NCBI RefSeq assembly: GCF_001580995.1
Contig: NZ_LHZU01000137.1
Location: forward strand, 1-64,000
Length of the DNA stretch: 64,000 bases
Source of the DNA: Acetobacter senegalensis
GTDB taxonomy: Bacteria; Pseudomonadota; Alphaproteobacteria; Acetobacterales; Acetobacteraceae
Reading direction: 5' to 3'
Within the stretch, counting starts at the first letter, position 1. Each line of letters opens with the position of its first letter. A program made the position numbers and the translations under genes. Of the stretch, positions 36,125-44,515 are shown piece after piece. The notes under the pieces are model-generated. The model was not told where the DNA came from and made no database searches. It was given only the letters and a program-made list of their open reading frames with translations.

Positions 36125-37375
36125 ATGTCTGCGATTTTGGAAAAAGGGCCGGTGCATCAGTTTGATAGTGCTGCCATCCGCCAGCAGTTTCCTATCCTTG
36201 CGCAGAAAGTGCATGATCGGCCGCTGGTGTTTCTTGATAGTGCCGCCTCGGCCCAGAAGCCAAACGCAGTTATTGACTGCATGGCTGACACCATGCGGAC
36301 CCAGTATGCCAACATCCATCGCGGTCTGCATTGGATGAGCGAACGCACGACCGAAGCGTATGAAGGCGTGCGGGATCAGGTGGCGGCATTTTTGAACGCG
36401 CCGTCTCGTGAAGAAATTGTTTTTACGCGCAACAGCACTGAAGCCATCAATCTGGTGGCGTATTCCTTCGGTGCGCTGCTCAAGCCTGGTCAGGCTGTTG
36501 TGATTTCCGAAATGGAACATCACGCCAATCTGGTGCCATGGCAGATGCTGCGGGACCGCGCTGGCATAGAGCTCCGCATTGCCCCCATTACGGATGAGGG
36601 CGATCTGGATCTTGATGCGTTGCAGGACATTCTGTCCGATGGGCAGGTCGCTCTTGTGGCCATTACCCATATGTCCAACGTACTGGGCGGCGTGACACCG
36701 GCGCGTCAGATCGCCGATATGGCGCATGCCGCCGGGGCGCAGGTCCTTTTTGATGGCAGCCAGTTTGTGGTCCATCGCAAAACGGACGTTCAGGCTCTAG
36801 GCGCTGATTTCTATACCTTCACCGGCCATAAACTCTATGGGCCCACGGGTATTGGCATTTTGTGGGCACGCAAGGCCCTGCTGGATGCCATGCCGCCGTT
36901 CATGGGCGGGGGAGACATGATCTCCACGGTCACGTTCGAGCGCTCCACCTGGGCGCATGTGCCGCACAAGTTTGAGGCGGGTACGCCTGCCATTATCGAG
37001 GCCATTGGCCTTGGGGCGGCTATTTCCTGGGTTGAAAAAGTCGGCATGGAAGCCATTACGGCTCACGAGGCCGCGTTGACCTCCTATGCCCTGACCCGAC
37101 TGGCTGATGTACCGGGCCTAAAAGTAATTGGCGCACCAAAGGACCGTGGCGGCGTTATCTCTTTCACCATGGATGATGTTCACCCGCATGATATCGCCAC
37201 CCTGCTCGACAGGAACGGTGTTGCAGTGCGTGCAGGGCACCATTGTGCGGAGCCGTTAATGCGCCGCCTTGGTTTGACCGCCACCGCACGGGCCAGTTTT
37301 GGCATCTATACCGTGCAGGAAGAAATTGACGTGCTGGCGGATACGCTGGTGCGGATCAGGAACTTTTTTGTGTGA
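36125..37375 (+). CDS. sufS: Cysteine desulfurase SufS
   Basis: 416-residue PLP enzyme that removes sulfur from cysteine for cluster assembly. The PLP lysine is in FTGHKLYGPTGIG (about residues 233-245) and the active-site Cys in GHHCAEPLMRRLG (about 372), the RxGHHCA pattern of type II desulfurases. It begins two bases after sufD and its stop overlaps the next gene. A SufU-type partner follows directly, as in Gram-positive bacteria. Confidence 0.97.
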   Translation: MSAILEKGPVHQFDSAAIRQQFPILAQKVHDRPLVFLDSAASAQKPNAVIDCMADTMRTQYANIHRGLHWMSERTTEAYEGVRDQVAAFLNAPSREEIVFTRNSTEAINLVAYSFGALLKPGQAVVISEMEHHANLVPWQMLRDRAGIELRIAPITDEGDLDLDALQDILSDGQVALVAITHMSNVLGGVTPARQIADMAHAAGAQVLFDGSQFVVHRKTDVQALGADFYTFTGHKLYGPTGIGILWARKALLDAMPPFMGGGDMISTVTFERSTWAHVPHKFEAGTPAIIEAIGLGAAISWVEKVGMEAITAHEAALTSYALTRLADVPGLKVIGAPKDRGGVISFTMDDVHPHDIATLLDRNGVAVRAGHHCAEPLMRRLGLTATARASFGIYTVQEEIDVLADTLVRIRNFFV

Positions 37376-37833
37376 CCATGCCGGTGGATAGCGGCGCGCT
37401 CTATGATCGCCTGATTGTTCAGCGCGCTCGCAAACCTCTTTTTGCCGGACGGCTGGAAAACCCCGAAAAGATCGGGGAAGGCAAAAATCCGCTCTGCGGA
37501 GATAAAACGCGGGTGGAACTTCAGCTTGATCAGGACCATATCAGTCTGGTTCGGCATCACACCCGCGGTTGCGCCATCTGTCTGGCGGCAGCGGATCTGA
37601 TGGCCGAGCGGATAACGGGCCTGAACATTGCTCAGGCTGAAGGGGTTGGGCGTCAGTTTTCCGCCATGCTGGTGGAGAAGGATGGTCAGCCTGCAACAAG
37701 TGCAACCGCAGAAACGCCCGCTCTGGAGCAGCTTGAAGCCTTTGCTCCGCTGCGTGCGCATCGGGCTCGTATCCGGTGTGCGGAACTACCGTGGGTCGCT
37801 TTAAAGGAGGCGCTTTCTCATGTCGACGTCTGA
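37372..37833 (+). CDS. sufU: SufU-type Fe-S assembly protein (NifU N-terminal family)
   Basis: 153 residues. Cys ligands lie in NPLCGD, RGCAICLAAADL and RIRCAELPWVALKEA. The spacing includes the insertion of about 20 residues before the third Cys that separates SufU from IscU, so it is more likely a zinc-bound sulfurtransferase partner of SufS than a scaffold. GTG 37372 overlaps the sufS stop; an ATG at 37378 is the alternative. It overlaps the next gene by 14 bases. No SufE is seen in the operon, and SufU could take that role. Confidence 0.9.
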   Translation: MTMPVDSGALYDRLIVQRARKPLFAGRLENPEKIGEGKNPLCGDKTRVELQLDQDHISLVRHHTRGCAICLAAADLMAERITGLNIAQAEGVGRQFSAMLVEKDGQPATSATAETPALEQLEAFAPLRAHRARIRCAELPWVALKEALSHVDV

Positions 37834-38299
37834 AAAGCTGCATGCTCCTGACGTGCTGGAAACAAATCATGCCGTGGATTCAGTTTCTCAGGAGGTGCTG
37901 GATGAAGACCGGCAGCCGGATGAGGCTGAAAAGCCACGTGTAGAAAGCTGGACCCCGGATGGCGTGGCCCCTGAAGCTGCCAGCTCTCCGGAGGGCGCAG
38001 CATCTGAAGACGCCGTTATCGAAGCAATCGCCACGGTGCATGATCCGGAAATTCCGGTGAACATTTATGAACTTGGGCTGATTTACGCCATTGATCTGTA
38101 TGACGATGGCCGCGTGAAAATTGAAATGACACTTACCGCTCCAAACTGCCCCAGCGCGCAGGAACTGCCAGTGCAGGTAAAGGAAGCGGTGGAGAAGGTT
38201 CCCGGCGTGACCTCAGCCGATGTTGAGGTGGTGTGGGACCCACCATGGGACATGTCACGCATGAGTGATGAAGCCCGTCTCGCCTTGAATATGTTCTGA
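37820..38299 (+). CDS. SufT-like protein (MIP18/DUF59 family)
   Basis: 159 residues. The first 65 are acidic, Pro/Glu-rich and probably disordered. The C-terminal 90 residues are a MIP18 domain with TVHDPEIPVNIYELGLIY and MTLTAPNCPSAQELP, where the Cys of the CPxA loop is the usual conserved one. Such proteins help cluster delivery or maturation of Fe-S proteins. AAAGGAGG nine bases before the ATG is a strong ribosome binding site inside the end of sufU. Confidence 0.92.
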   Translation: MSTSEKLHAPDVLETNHAVDSVSQEVLDEDRQPDEAEKPRVESWTPDGVAPEAASSPEGAASEDAVIEAIATVHDPEIPVNIYELGLIYAIDLYDDGRVKIEMTLTAPNCPSAQELPVQVKEAVEKVPGVTSADVEVVWDPPWDMSRMSDEARLALNMF

Positions 38300-38317
38300 A
38301 CAGGAAAGGACGGAACG

Positions 38318-38686
38318 ATGTCTCAGACCACAGTTGCGTCACCTGCCAAAAGGGCTCTGCCTCCGCTCATGCGTCTGAGCGATGCAGCGGCACGGCAACT
38401 TACCCACCTGTACAAAACAGCCCATGCGGGCCAGTTGCTTCGCATTTCCGTCACCACCAAAGGGTGCTCAGGCAAAGCCTACGATATGGAATTTGTGGAT
38501 GCGCCAACTGCTGGGGATGAAGTGATCAAGGACAAGGACGTCACCCTGCTGGTAGATCGCAAGGCGACCCTGTTCCTGATCGGGTCGGAAATGGATTTTC
38601 AGCAGTCGGACTTTGAAGAAGGGTTTGTGTTTATCAACCCGAACGAGAAAGGCCGCTGCGGCTGCGGCGAGAGCTTTCATGTGTGA
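38318..38686 (+). CDS. sufA: A-type Fe-S carrier protein (HesB/IscA/SufA family)
   Basis: 122 residues. The three ligand Cys are in KGCSGKAYD and RCGCGESFHV. A-type carriers receive clusters from the scaffold and hand them to target proteins. This is the last gene of the operon. Its final 53 bases overlap the 3' end of the convergent methyltransferase gene, and I see no terminator behind it. Confidence 0.93.
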   Translation: MSQTTVASPAKRALPPLMRLSDAAARQLTHLYKTAHAGQLLRISVTTKGCSGKAYDMEFVDAPTAGDEVIKDKDVTLLVDRKATLFLIGSEMDFQQSDFEEGFVFINPNEKGRCGCGESFHV

Positions 38687-39965
38687 AGCCGCATACGGCC
38701 TCCACCTCGGCTGACCATAAAAACTGATCAATCACACTGATGCTGCTCAGGCTGTAGCCAGCAGAAAATAGCGCTGTTGCATCTTTTGCCAGTGCGGCCG
38801 GGTTACAGCTTACATAGACAACGGATTTGGGCTTGCCTGCGGCAATTTGCGTCATTTGCAATTTGGCGCCAGCGTGGGGTGGGTCCAGCACAACGGCGGC
38901 GGCCGTGTTGAGCGTTTTCCCCATGATGGGCCGCCGGTTCAGATCCCGACATTCCGCAGTTACGCGTGTGCTGCCTGTGGCCGCTTGCAGGCATGAGGCT
39001 GCGGCTGCGTGCCCTTCATAGGCGAGGACGCGTGCACGGCTGGCTAAGGGAAAGCTGAGCGTTCCACACCCTGCATACAGCTCAATAAGAGTATCGCGTT
39101 TACCCAATTTTTTGGGGAGAGCCGCTATTACGCTCTCCTGAATCCATGCCTCACTCTCTGCGGTGGCCTGTAGAAAGGCACCGGCAGGAGGAGCAACCGT
39201 TGCTGAGCCAAAGCTGTGGCGCACGCTACCGCGTTGGGCCACGTTTTCAGGTTCCGCATTGCTGGATACGGACCGCCAACTGATGCGGGGGATGGAAAGC
39301 GAATCGGCAAATGCCGCCAGCCGGGTTCGATCGCCTGTAGAAAGCGGCCCATCAGTGGCGAGAAGCACGTCCATCCCCGATTCCAGAAGATTGATGTGCA
39401 GATCTCCGGCCTGCCGCAAGCCCTCAAGGCTACGCAGCACCTGACGGAAAGCGGGAAGGGCGCTCACCACTGTTGGATGCAGCACGGAGCACTCGGTCAA
39501 ATCCACCACGGCGTGGCTACTGCGCGTATGAAGGCCCAGAAGAATATCCTTCCCATTCCGGCGGATGGCCAGATCAGCCCGCCGTCGGGAATGGGATTTC
39601 ACCTGATGCTGTTCTGCTGTGGGAAGCGTCTGGAAGCCGGCTTTTTTTAGCGCGGCGTGAACACGCTCACTCTTCCATGCCAGCAAAGCAGGAAGTGCCA
39701 TATGCTGAAGTGTACACCCTCCACAATTGCCAAAAAGAGAGCAAGGTGGGTCAACACGGTCAGGAGACTGCGTCAGGATTTCTTTGAGTGTCCAGCGACC
39801 CCCCTTATCCTGCGTCAGACGAACCAGTTCTCCTGGCAGGGTATAGGGTACATGCACCGCGCTGCCATCGGGCAGAGAGGCAACCCCATCCCCCTGAGCC
39901 CCCAGAGACCGAATGGAGACATCAAGGGTTGTAGGCTCATCATGAGCCGCTGTTGATTGGGTCAC
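38634..39965 (-). CDS. RNA (uracil-5-)methyltransferase, RlmD/TrmA family
   Basis: 443 residues. A TRAM-like N-terminal domain (about 10-65) is followed by the 4Fe-4S motif CSLFGNCGGC (about 76-85). The SAM-binding motif LIELYAGCGTLSFPLA and the catalytic Cys in VVYVSCNPAALAKD mark the C-terminal methyltransferase, which forms m5U in rRNA or tRNA. The final 20 residues (after CGFTH) are Ser/Arg-rich and encoded antisense to sufA. GTG 39965 starts three bases after the helicase gene. Whether it acts on 23S rRNA or tRNA cannot be told. Confidence 0.9.
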   Translation of the reverse strand: MTQSTAAHDEPTTLDVSIRSLGAQGDGVASLPDGSAVHVPYTLPGELVRLTQDKGGRWTLKEILTQSPDRVDPPCSLFGNCGGCTLQHMALPALLAWKSERVHAALKKAGFQTLPTAEQHQVKSHSRRRADLAIRRNGKDILLGLHTRSSHAVVDLTECSVLHPTVVSALPAFRQVLRSLEGLRQAGDLHINLLESGMDVLLATDGPLSTGDRTRLAAFADSLSIPRISWRSVSSNAEPENVAQRGSVRHSFGSATVAPPAGAFLQATAESEAWIQESVIAALPKKLGKRDTLIELYAGCGTLSFPLASRARVLAYEGHAAAASCLQAATGSTRVTAECRDLNRRPIMGKTLNTAAAVVLDPPHAGAKLQMTQIAAGKPKSVVYVSCNPAALAKDATALFSAGYSLSSISVIDQFLWSAEVEAVCGFTHESSRRSRSGLSRSG

Positions 39966-39968
39966 GAG

Positions 39969-42026
39969 TTAATGCAGCTTTACAGCTTCTTCCTCGGTGA
40001 CAGAGACATCACCCGTCGGTGCTGGCAGATCAGCCAGCACGGTGGTACGGCGTGGCAGAAGCATGAAAGATGGCACATCCTTACCAAAGCCGACCACTTC
40101 ACCGGCAGGCATGGGGGGCGCTTCATCACGCACACGGCGTTCCCGCTGTGGTTTGGGGGTATTGGCGCGCGGAGCCTGTTCTGCGGGAGGAGTTGGCCGG
40201 TTGCTGGCCCGTTCCTGTTCCGGAGCGGCGTCACGCGCCGCGGGAGCCCGATTGCGGTTCCGGTTGCCAGACTGGCTTTCTGCCCGACCTTCACGGCCCT
40301 GCCGGTCTTTGTCCCGCCGGGTGTTATTGCGGGGAGGACGTTTTTCCTCAGACCATTCCAACTGTTCAATTCCGTCCAGTTCAAGGCGCGGAATCGGTTT
40401 GCCTGTCAGGGTTTCAATGGCTTCAGCCAGAGCTTTGTCATAGGGCGTGGCTAAGCTGTAGGCGTGGCCTTCCCGCCCGGCGCGTCCGGTGCGGCCAATA
40501 CGGTGCACGTAATCTTCCGCATGGAACGGCAGATCAAAGTTGAACACGTGGGACAGGCCACCAATGTCAATGCCGCGTGCCGCAACATCGGAGCAGACCA
40601 GAACCTTCAGTTCGCCACTTTTGAATTTTTCCAGCGTTGCAAAGCGTACGGACTGGGGCAGATCCCCATGCAGAGCGCCCACGGCAAAACCATGTTTGGT
40701 GAGCGACCGCGTCAGAACATCCACATCCCGCTTGCGGTTACAGAACACAATAGCGTTCTGCATTCCCGGGTCACGCAGCAGGCGGCGCAGGGTTTCACGC
40801 TTGTTGTATTCATCCACAATCACCAGACCAGCTTCAATGGTCGTGGCAACAGAAGAGGCGCGGGAAACCGTTATCTCTTTTGGCGTATGCAGGAACGCAT
40901 CAGCCAACTGCCGAATGGCCGGTGCCATGGTGGCGGAGAAGAACAGCGTCTGCCTATTGGCAGGCAGCAGCCCCACAATTTTCTCAATGTCGGGAATGAA
41001 GCCCATGTCCAGCATGCGGTCGGCTTCATCAATCACCAGAATCCGTGTCTGGTTCAGTAGAAGGCCACCACGCTCAAACAGGTCAAGCAGGCGGCCCGGC
41101 GTTGCAATCAGAACATCCACGCCACGGTTCAGTACTTCTTTCTGATCCGCCATGCTTTCACCGCCAATTAGCAGCGCATGGGTCAGCTTAAGATATTTGC
41201 CGTACTGAACAAAATTTTCTGCAACCTGCAGGGCCAGTTCGCGGGTGGGCTCCAGAATCAGGGAGCGCGGCATGCGGGCGCGGGCTCTCGAGTCGGAGAG
41301 GATTTCAAGCATCGGCAGCGTGAAGGATGCCGTTTTCCCGGTGCCTGTCTGCGCGACACCCAGTACGTCCCTCGCCATCAGAATGGCGGGGATCGCCTGT
41401 TCCTGAATGGGGGTGGGATGCGTGTATCCCATATCTGCAATGGCCTGCAGGATAGGCTGGGAGAGTTCCAGATCAGCAAAAGTCGTTTTTTTGTCAGCCT
41501 CAGCCTCAGCCTCAGCCTCAGCCTCAGCCTCAGCCTCAGCCTCAGCCTCAGATGGCGCTATTTCCGCCACAATTGTGGGCTCAGCTACCACAGGTTCGGC
41601 AGCTACAACCGGAACATCAGGCTCGGCCAACAATTCACTCTGAACGGGCTCTTCTGGAGCTGGTTCAGCAGCAGGGGCTTTTTTCGCCCGAGTTGAACGG
41701 GTTGTCGTTGTTTTGCGGCGTGTGCGGCGCGGCTTGGGCTCTGCGGGTTTAGCCGCCGATTCACCGGTCGCCTCTGCTTCAGTGGCAACGGGTTCGGCTG
41801 CGCCAAGAGCGTCGGTTTCGCTCACCTCTGCCGCTGCTGCCTTGGTCTTTGTCGTGCGGCGTCGGCGGACGGTTTTTTTGACAGGTTCAGCCTCCACGGG
41901 CGCTTCCGCGGCGGTTTCAGAGACATCAGCCCCGGTTTCTGCGGGTACGTCAGAGGCTGCCGCAGTCACCGTCTTGCGGCTGCGTGTCGTTGTTCTGCGG
42001 GGGCGGGCGGGTGTTTTTGCTGTCAA
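39969..42026 (-). CDS. DEAD-box RNA helicase, RhlE-like, with long Ala/Glu-rich N-terminus
   Basis: 685 residues. Residues 1-180 are Ala/Glu/Lys/Thr-rich, with a basic AT-hook-like PRRTRRKTTTTRS run, and end in an alternating Glu-Ala tract. The helicase core begins with FADLELSQPILQAI (Q motif region), then AQTGTGKT (about 226), VIDEADRML (about 331), FSATMAP and HRIGRTGRAGREG. The tail is Arg/Asn-rich. It probably remodels rRNA or mRNA in the cold or during ribosome assembly. The start is a TTG at 42026; no ATG precedes the core, and GAGAG lies just upstream. Confidence 0.92.
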   Translation of the reverse strand: MTAKTPARPRRTTTRSRKTVTAAASDVPAETGADVSETAAEAPVEAEPVKKTVRRRRTTKTKAAAAEVSETDALGAAEPVATEAEATGESAAKPAEPKPRRTRRKTTTTRSTRAKKAPAAEPAPEEPVQSELLAEPDVPVVAAEPVVAEPTIVAEIAPSEAEAEAEAEAEAEAEAEADKKTTFADLELSQPILQAIADMGYTHPTPIQEQAIPAILMARDVLGVAQTGTGKTASFTLPMLEILSDSRARARMPRSLILEPTRELALQVAENFVQYGKYLKLTHALLIGGESMADQKEVLNRGVDVLIATPGRLLDLFERGGLLLNQTRILVIDEADRMLDMGFIPDIEKIVGLLPANRQTLFFSATMAPAIRQLADAFLHTPKEITVSRASSVATTIEAGLVIVDEYNKRETLRRLLRDPGMQNAIVFCNRKRDVDVLTRSLTKHGFAVGALHGDLPQSVRFATLEKFKSGELKVLVCSDVAARGIDIGGLSHVFNFDLPFHAEDYVHRIGRTGRAGREGHAYSLATPYDKALAEAIETLTGKPIPRLELDGIEQLEWSEEKRPPRNNTRRDKDRQGREGRAESQSGNRNRNRAPAARDAAPEQERASNRPTPPAEQAPRANTPKPQRERRVRDEAPPMPAGEVVGFGKDVPSFMLLPRRTTVLADLPAPTGDVSVTEEEAVKLH
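41494..41551 (-). repeat. In-frame hexamer microsatellite in the helicase gene
   Basis: Nine full copies of TCAGCC plus TCAG on the plus strand, read on the minus strand as alternating GAG and GCT codons (Glu-Ala). The unit is six bases, so changes in copy number lengthen or shorten the protein linker by two residues without breaking the frame. It lies just before the helicase core. Confidence 0.95.
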
Positions 42027-42193
42027 TATGCTCTCGGGGATGCTTCAGTCGTTTACTTAGCATGGACCGACTGGCCCTTGGTTCTTGCCCGCCCCCTGTG
42101 TGGTGGACGGTTACAAACTGAAGCCGGTCAGGCGCATGCTCCGATAAAGGGATTCCGTAAGAGAATCAAGTTTTCCTGAAGTTCTACCTGTTT

Positions 42194-42649
42194 TTACAGG
42201 AACGGGTGGCCCAGTGACGCGACCAGGATAGTCAGAAGCCCAAGCGCCATGATGATCAGAATCTGATTGCGGATCGAGTCGAAGGTGGCGGGCTGGGGGC
42301 GGATGGCCCGGCGTACTTTCTGGTAAGGCCCCATCTGCAACCGAACAAACAGGCCAGCCATGATCAGGCCCATCAGTTGCATGGCGTTGGTGGTCCATGG
42401 TGCGTTGGCAAACCCGCCTTCATGAATGATCATCAACCACCCCGTAATCAGCACGGTAGGGATGACATGCATCAGCATGCGGAAGAAGCGGCCAAGCGTT
42501 TGCAGATGCACGGAATTGCGCTGCGTGGTGTCCAGCAGGTTCAGGCTGGGGCGCAGAATGATGGTCGCGTAAGCAGCACCGCCAACCCATACGACAATGC
42601 TGATGATGTGGAGTGCGAGAATTAGGCTCCACAGAATGGAATGAGGCAT
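42194..42649 (-). CDS. Small integral membrane protein, CopD-like
   Basis: 151 residues with four membrane segments (about 5-30, 55-75, 85-105 and 125-148). The first includes LILALHIISIVVWVGGAAYA, with His and Trp placed as in CopD/DUF2269-type proteins that may bind haem or copper. The ATG at 42649 gives the expected short N-terminus. It is transcribed away from the NAD(P)H-hydrate repair gene. Function is not established. Confidence 0.72.
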   Translation of the reverse strand: MPHSILWSLILALHIISIVVWVGGAAYATIILRPSLNLLDTTQRNSVHLQTLGRFFRMLMHVIPTVLITGWLMIIHEGGFANAPWTTNAMQLMGLIMAGLFVRLQMGPYQKVRRAIRPQPATFDSIRNQILIIMALGLLTILVASLGHPFL

Positions 42650-42818
42650 GCAGACTCCGCTCACAGAAAATGAAAGATGGCTTTCAAAACGCACTATGCC
42701 TCAAGGCCAGCGAATGGTCATGGGCGTGCAACTGGGAGCCTGATTGCCAAGGGGGTGGCCGAGGTGCAAGTCAGTATTCCGGCTTTGGCTTCCCGTTCAT
42801 GCCGCACAGGAGGGCTTT

Positions 42819-44282
42819 ATGGCGTTCACTTCTCATTCCTCTCTCGCTCTTTATACCCCCGAAGAGATGGGACAGATTGACCGCCTGGCGTCTGCTTCCG
42901 TGCCGGTGGCCGTGTTGATGGACGCCGCAGGGCGTGCCGTTGCGCGTGCCGTGCGGCGTTTTTTTAAGCCGTGCAGGGTCTTGGTGCTGTGCGGGCCCGG
43001 CAATAACGGGGGCGATGGTTATGTGGCCGCTCGTTATCTTTATGATGCAGGGTGGCCAGTAACTGTGGCTGAGATGTCGTCCCCACATGCAGACTCGCCC
43101 GCCGGTCAGGCTTCCGCGCTTTTTGGCGGGATACGGGTGCCGTTTACCGCAGAGGAAGCGCAGCGCGCAGATCTGGTTATAGATGCGGTGTTTGGTGCGG
43201 GGTTGAGCCGGGATGTGACTGGCCTCCCTGCGGAAGTGCTGGCTGCCGCGCGCAAAGTGGTGGCGGTGGATATCCCCTCCGGTATTGATGGTGAAACGGG
43301 GCAGGTGCGAGGCCATGCCCCCTACGCGCAGATGACCGTTACCTTCGTGCGCTTCAAGCCGGGGCATCTGATGTATCCTGGGCGTGCCCATATGGGGCGG
43401 CTGGTGCTGGCTGACATCGGTATGCCTGCTTCCGCGCTTGATCAGGTCGCGCCACAGGCGTGGCAGAACGCTCCAAGTTTGTGGACTCTGCCGGTTCCGG
43501 GGCCGGAAAGCCATAAATATAGCCGCGGGGTGGTCAGTATCTGTGCGGGTGAGACCATGCCTGGAGCAGCACGCTTATGTGCGGGTGGGGCACGGGCGGC
43601 AGGTGCAGGGCTGGTGCGGGTTGCCGCAGGACCTGGCGCACCGGCTTACAGGCTCGGGGCACCGGGGCTGGTGGTGGATGATGGCCCCTTGCCGGAACTT
43701 CTGGAAGATAAGCGGCGCGCTGTCTGGGTTTGTGGGCCGGGGCTGACAGAGCAGGAAGTAAGCAAAGCCCTGCCTGTATTGCTCGGGGCGAAAAAAACTG
43801 TTCTGGCCGACGCGGGTGCGCTTTCTGCTTTTGCGGGCAAGCCTGAGATGCTGCGTGGTGTTGCAGTCATTACGCCGCATATCGGAGAGTTCACAAAACT
43901 GTTTGGCGCCCCCGGAGATAATCCTTCAGCAGCCGTGCGAGCGGCCGCGCAGCGGCTTAATGCGGTTGTTGTCCTGAAGGGGGCGTCAACCCTTGTGGCT
44001 GCCCCGGATGGTCGTCTGGTGATCAATGATCACGCGAGTCCGGCGTTGGGAACGGCGGGCTCCGGTGATACGCTTTCTGGGGTGATTGCCGCCTTGCTGG
44101 CGGCAGGCATGCCCGCGTGGGACGCTGCCTGTGCGGGTGTCTGGCTGCATGGAGAAGCCGGTTTGGAGGCAGGAACATGGCCCATAGCCGAGGATCTGGA
44201 CCGTTATCTGGGCCCTGCGCGGGAAAAAGCGACCAGATTGCAGTCTCAGGACAAGAGATATGCATCGGGCATCTTGCCGTGA
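42819..44282 (+). CDS. nnrD: Bifunctional NAD(P)H-hydrate epimerase/dehydratase
   Basis: 487 residues. The N-terminal YjeF epimerase domain has VLCGPGNNGGDGYVAARYL and VDIPSGIDGETG. The C-terminal ribokinase-like dehydratase has the GTAGSGDTLSGVI motif (about 407-419) with the catalytic Asp. Together they repair hydrated NADH and NADPH, the S-form by dehydration and the R-form after epimerisation. AGGAGG six bases before the ATG fixes the start. The fused arrangement is standard in bacteria. The tRNA-Leu follows 49 bases on. Confidence 0.93.
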   Translation: MAFTSHSSLALYTPEEMGQIDRLASASVPVAVLMDAAGRAVARAVRRFFKPCRVLVLCGPGNNGGDGYVAARYLYDAGWPVTVAEMSSPHADSPAGQASALFGGIRVPFTAEEAQRADLVIDAVFGAGLSRDVTGLPAEVLAAARKVVAVDIPSGIDGETGQVRGHAPYAQMTVTFVRFKPGHLMYPGRAHMGRLVLADIGMPASALDQVAPQAWQNAPSLWTLPVPGPESHKYSRGVVSICAGETMPGAARLCAGGARAAGAGLVRVAAGPGAPAYRLGAPGLVVDDGPLPELLEDKRRAVWVCGPGLTEQEVSKALPVLLGAKKTVLADAGALSAFAGKPEMLRGVAVITPHIGEFTKLFGAPGDNPSAAVRAAAQRLNAVVVLKGASTLVAAPDGRLVINDHASPALGTAGSGDTLSGVIAALLAAGMPAWDAACAGVWLHGEAGLEAGTWPIAEDLDRYLGPAREKATRLQSQDKRYASGILP

Positions 44283-44331
44283 GCCACGCTCTGGGCTAAG
44301 TGCTCGCAACTCACGACGGGGTTTTGACCGT

Positions 44332-44416
<85 letters not shown>

Positions 44417-44515
44417 ATTATTTGGTGCCCCCGTCCTGTTTCGCAGCAGCTTCCGCAGCAGCCTTTCGGCACGATGCGGGGTGTTTAAGTTTGTACCGAA
44501 AGGAAGGCCTGGCCG

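Noticed and set aside
41494-41551. Repeat array considered as CRISPR
   Set aside because: Units are six bases with no spacers and are in frame in a protein gene.
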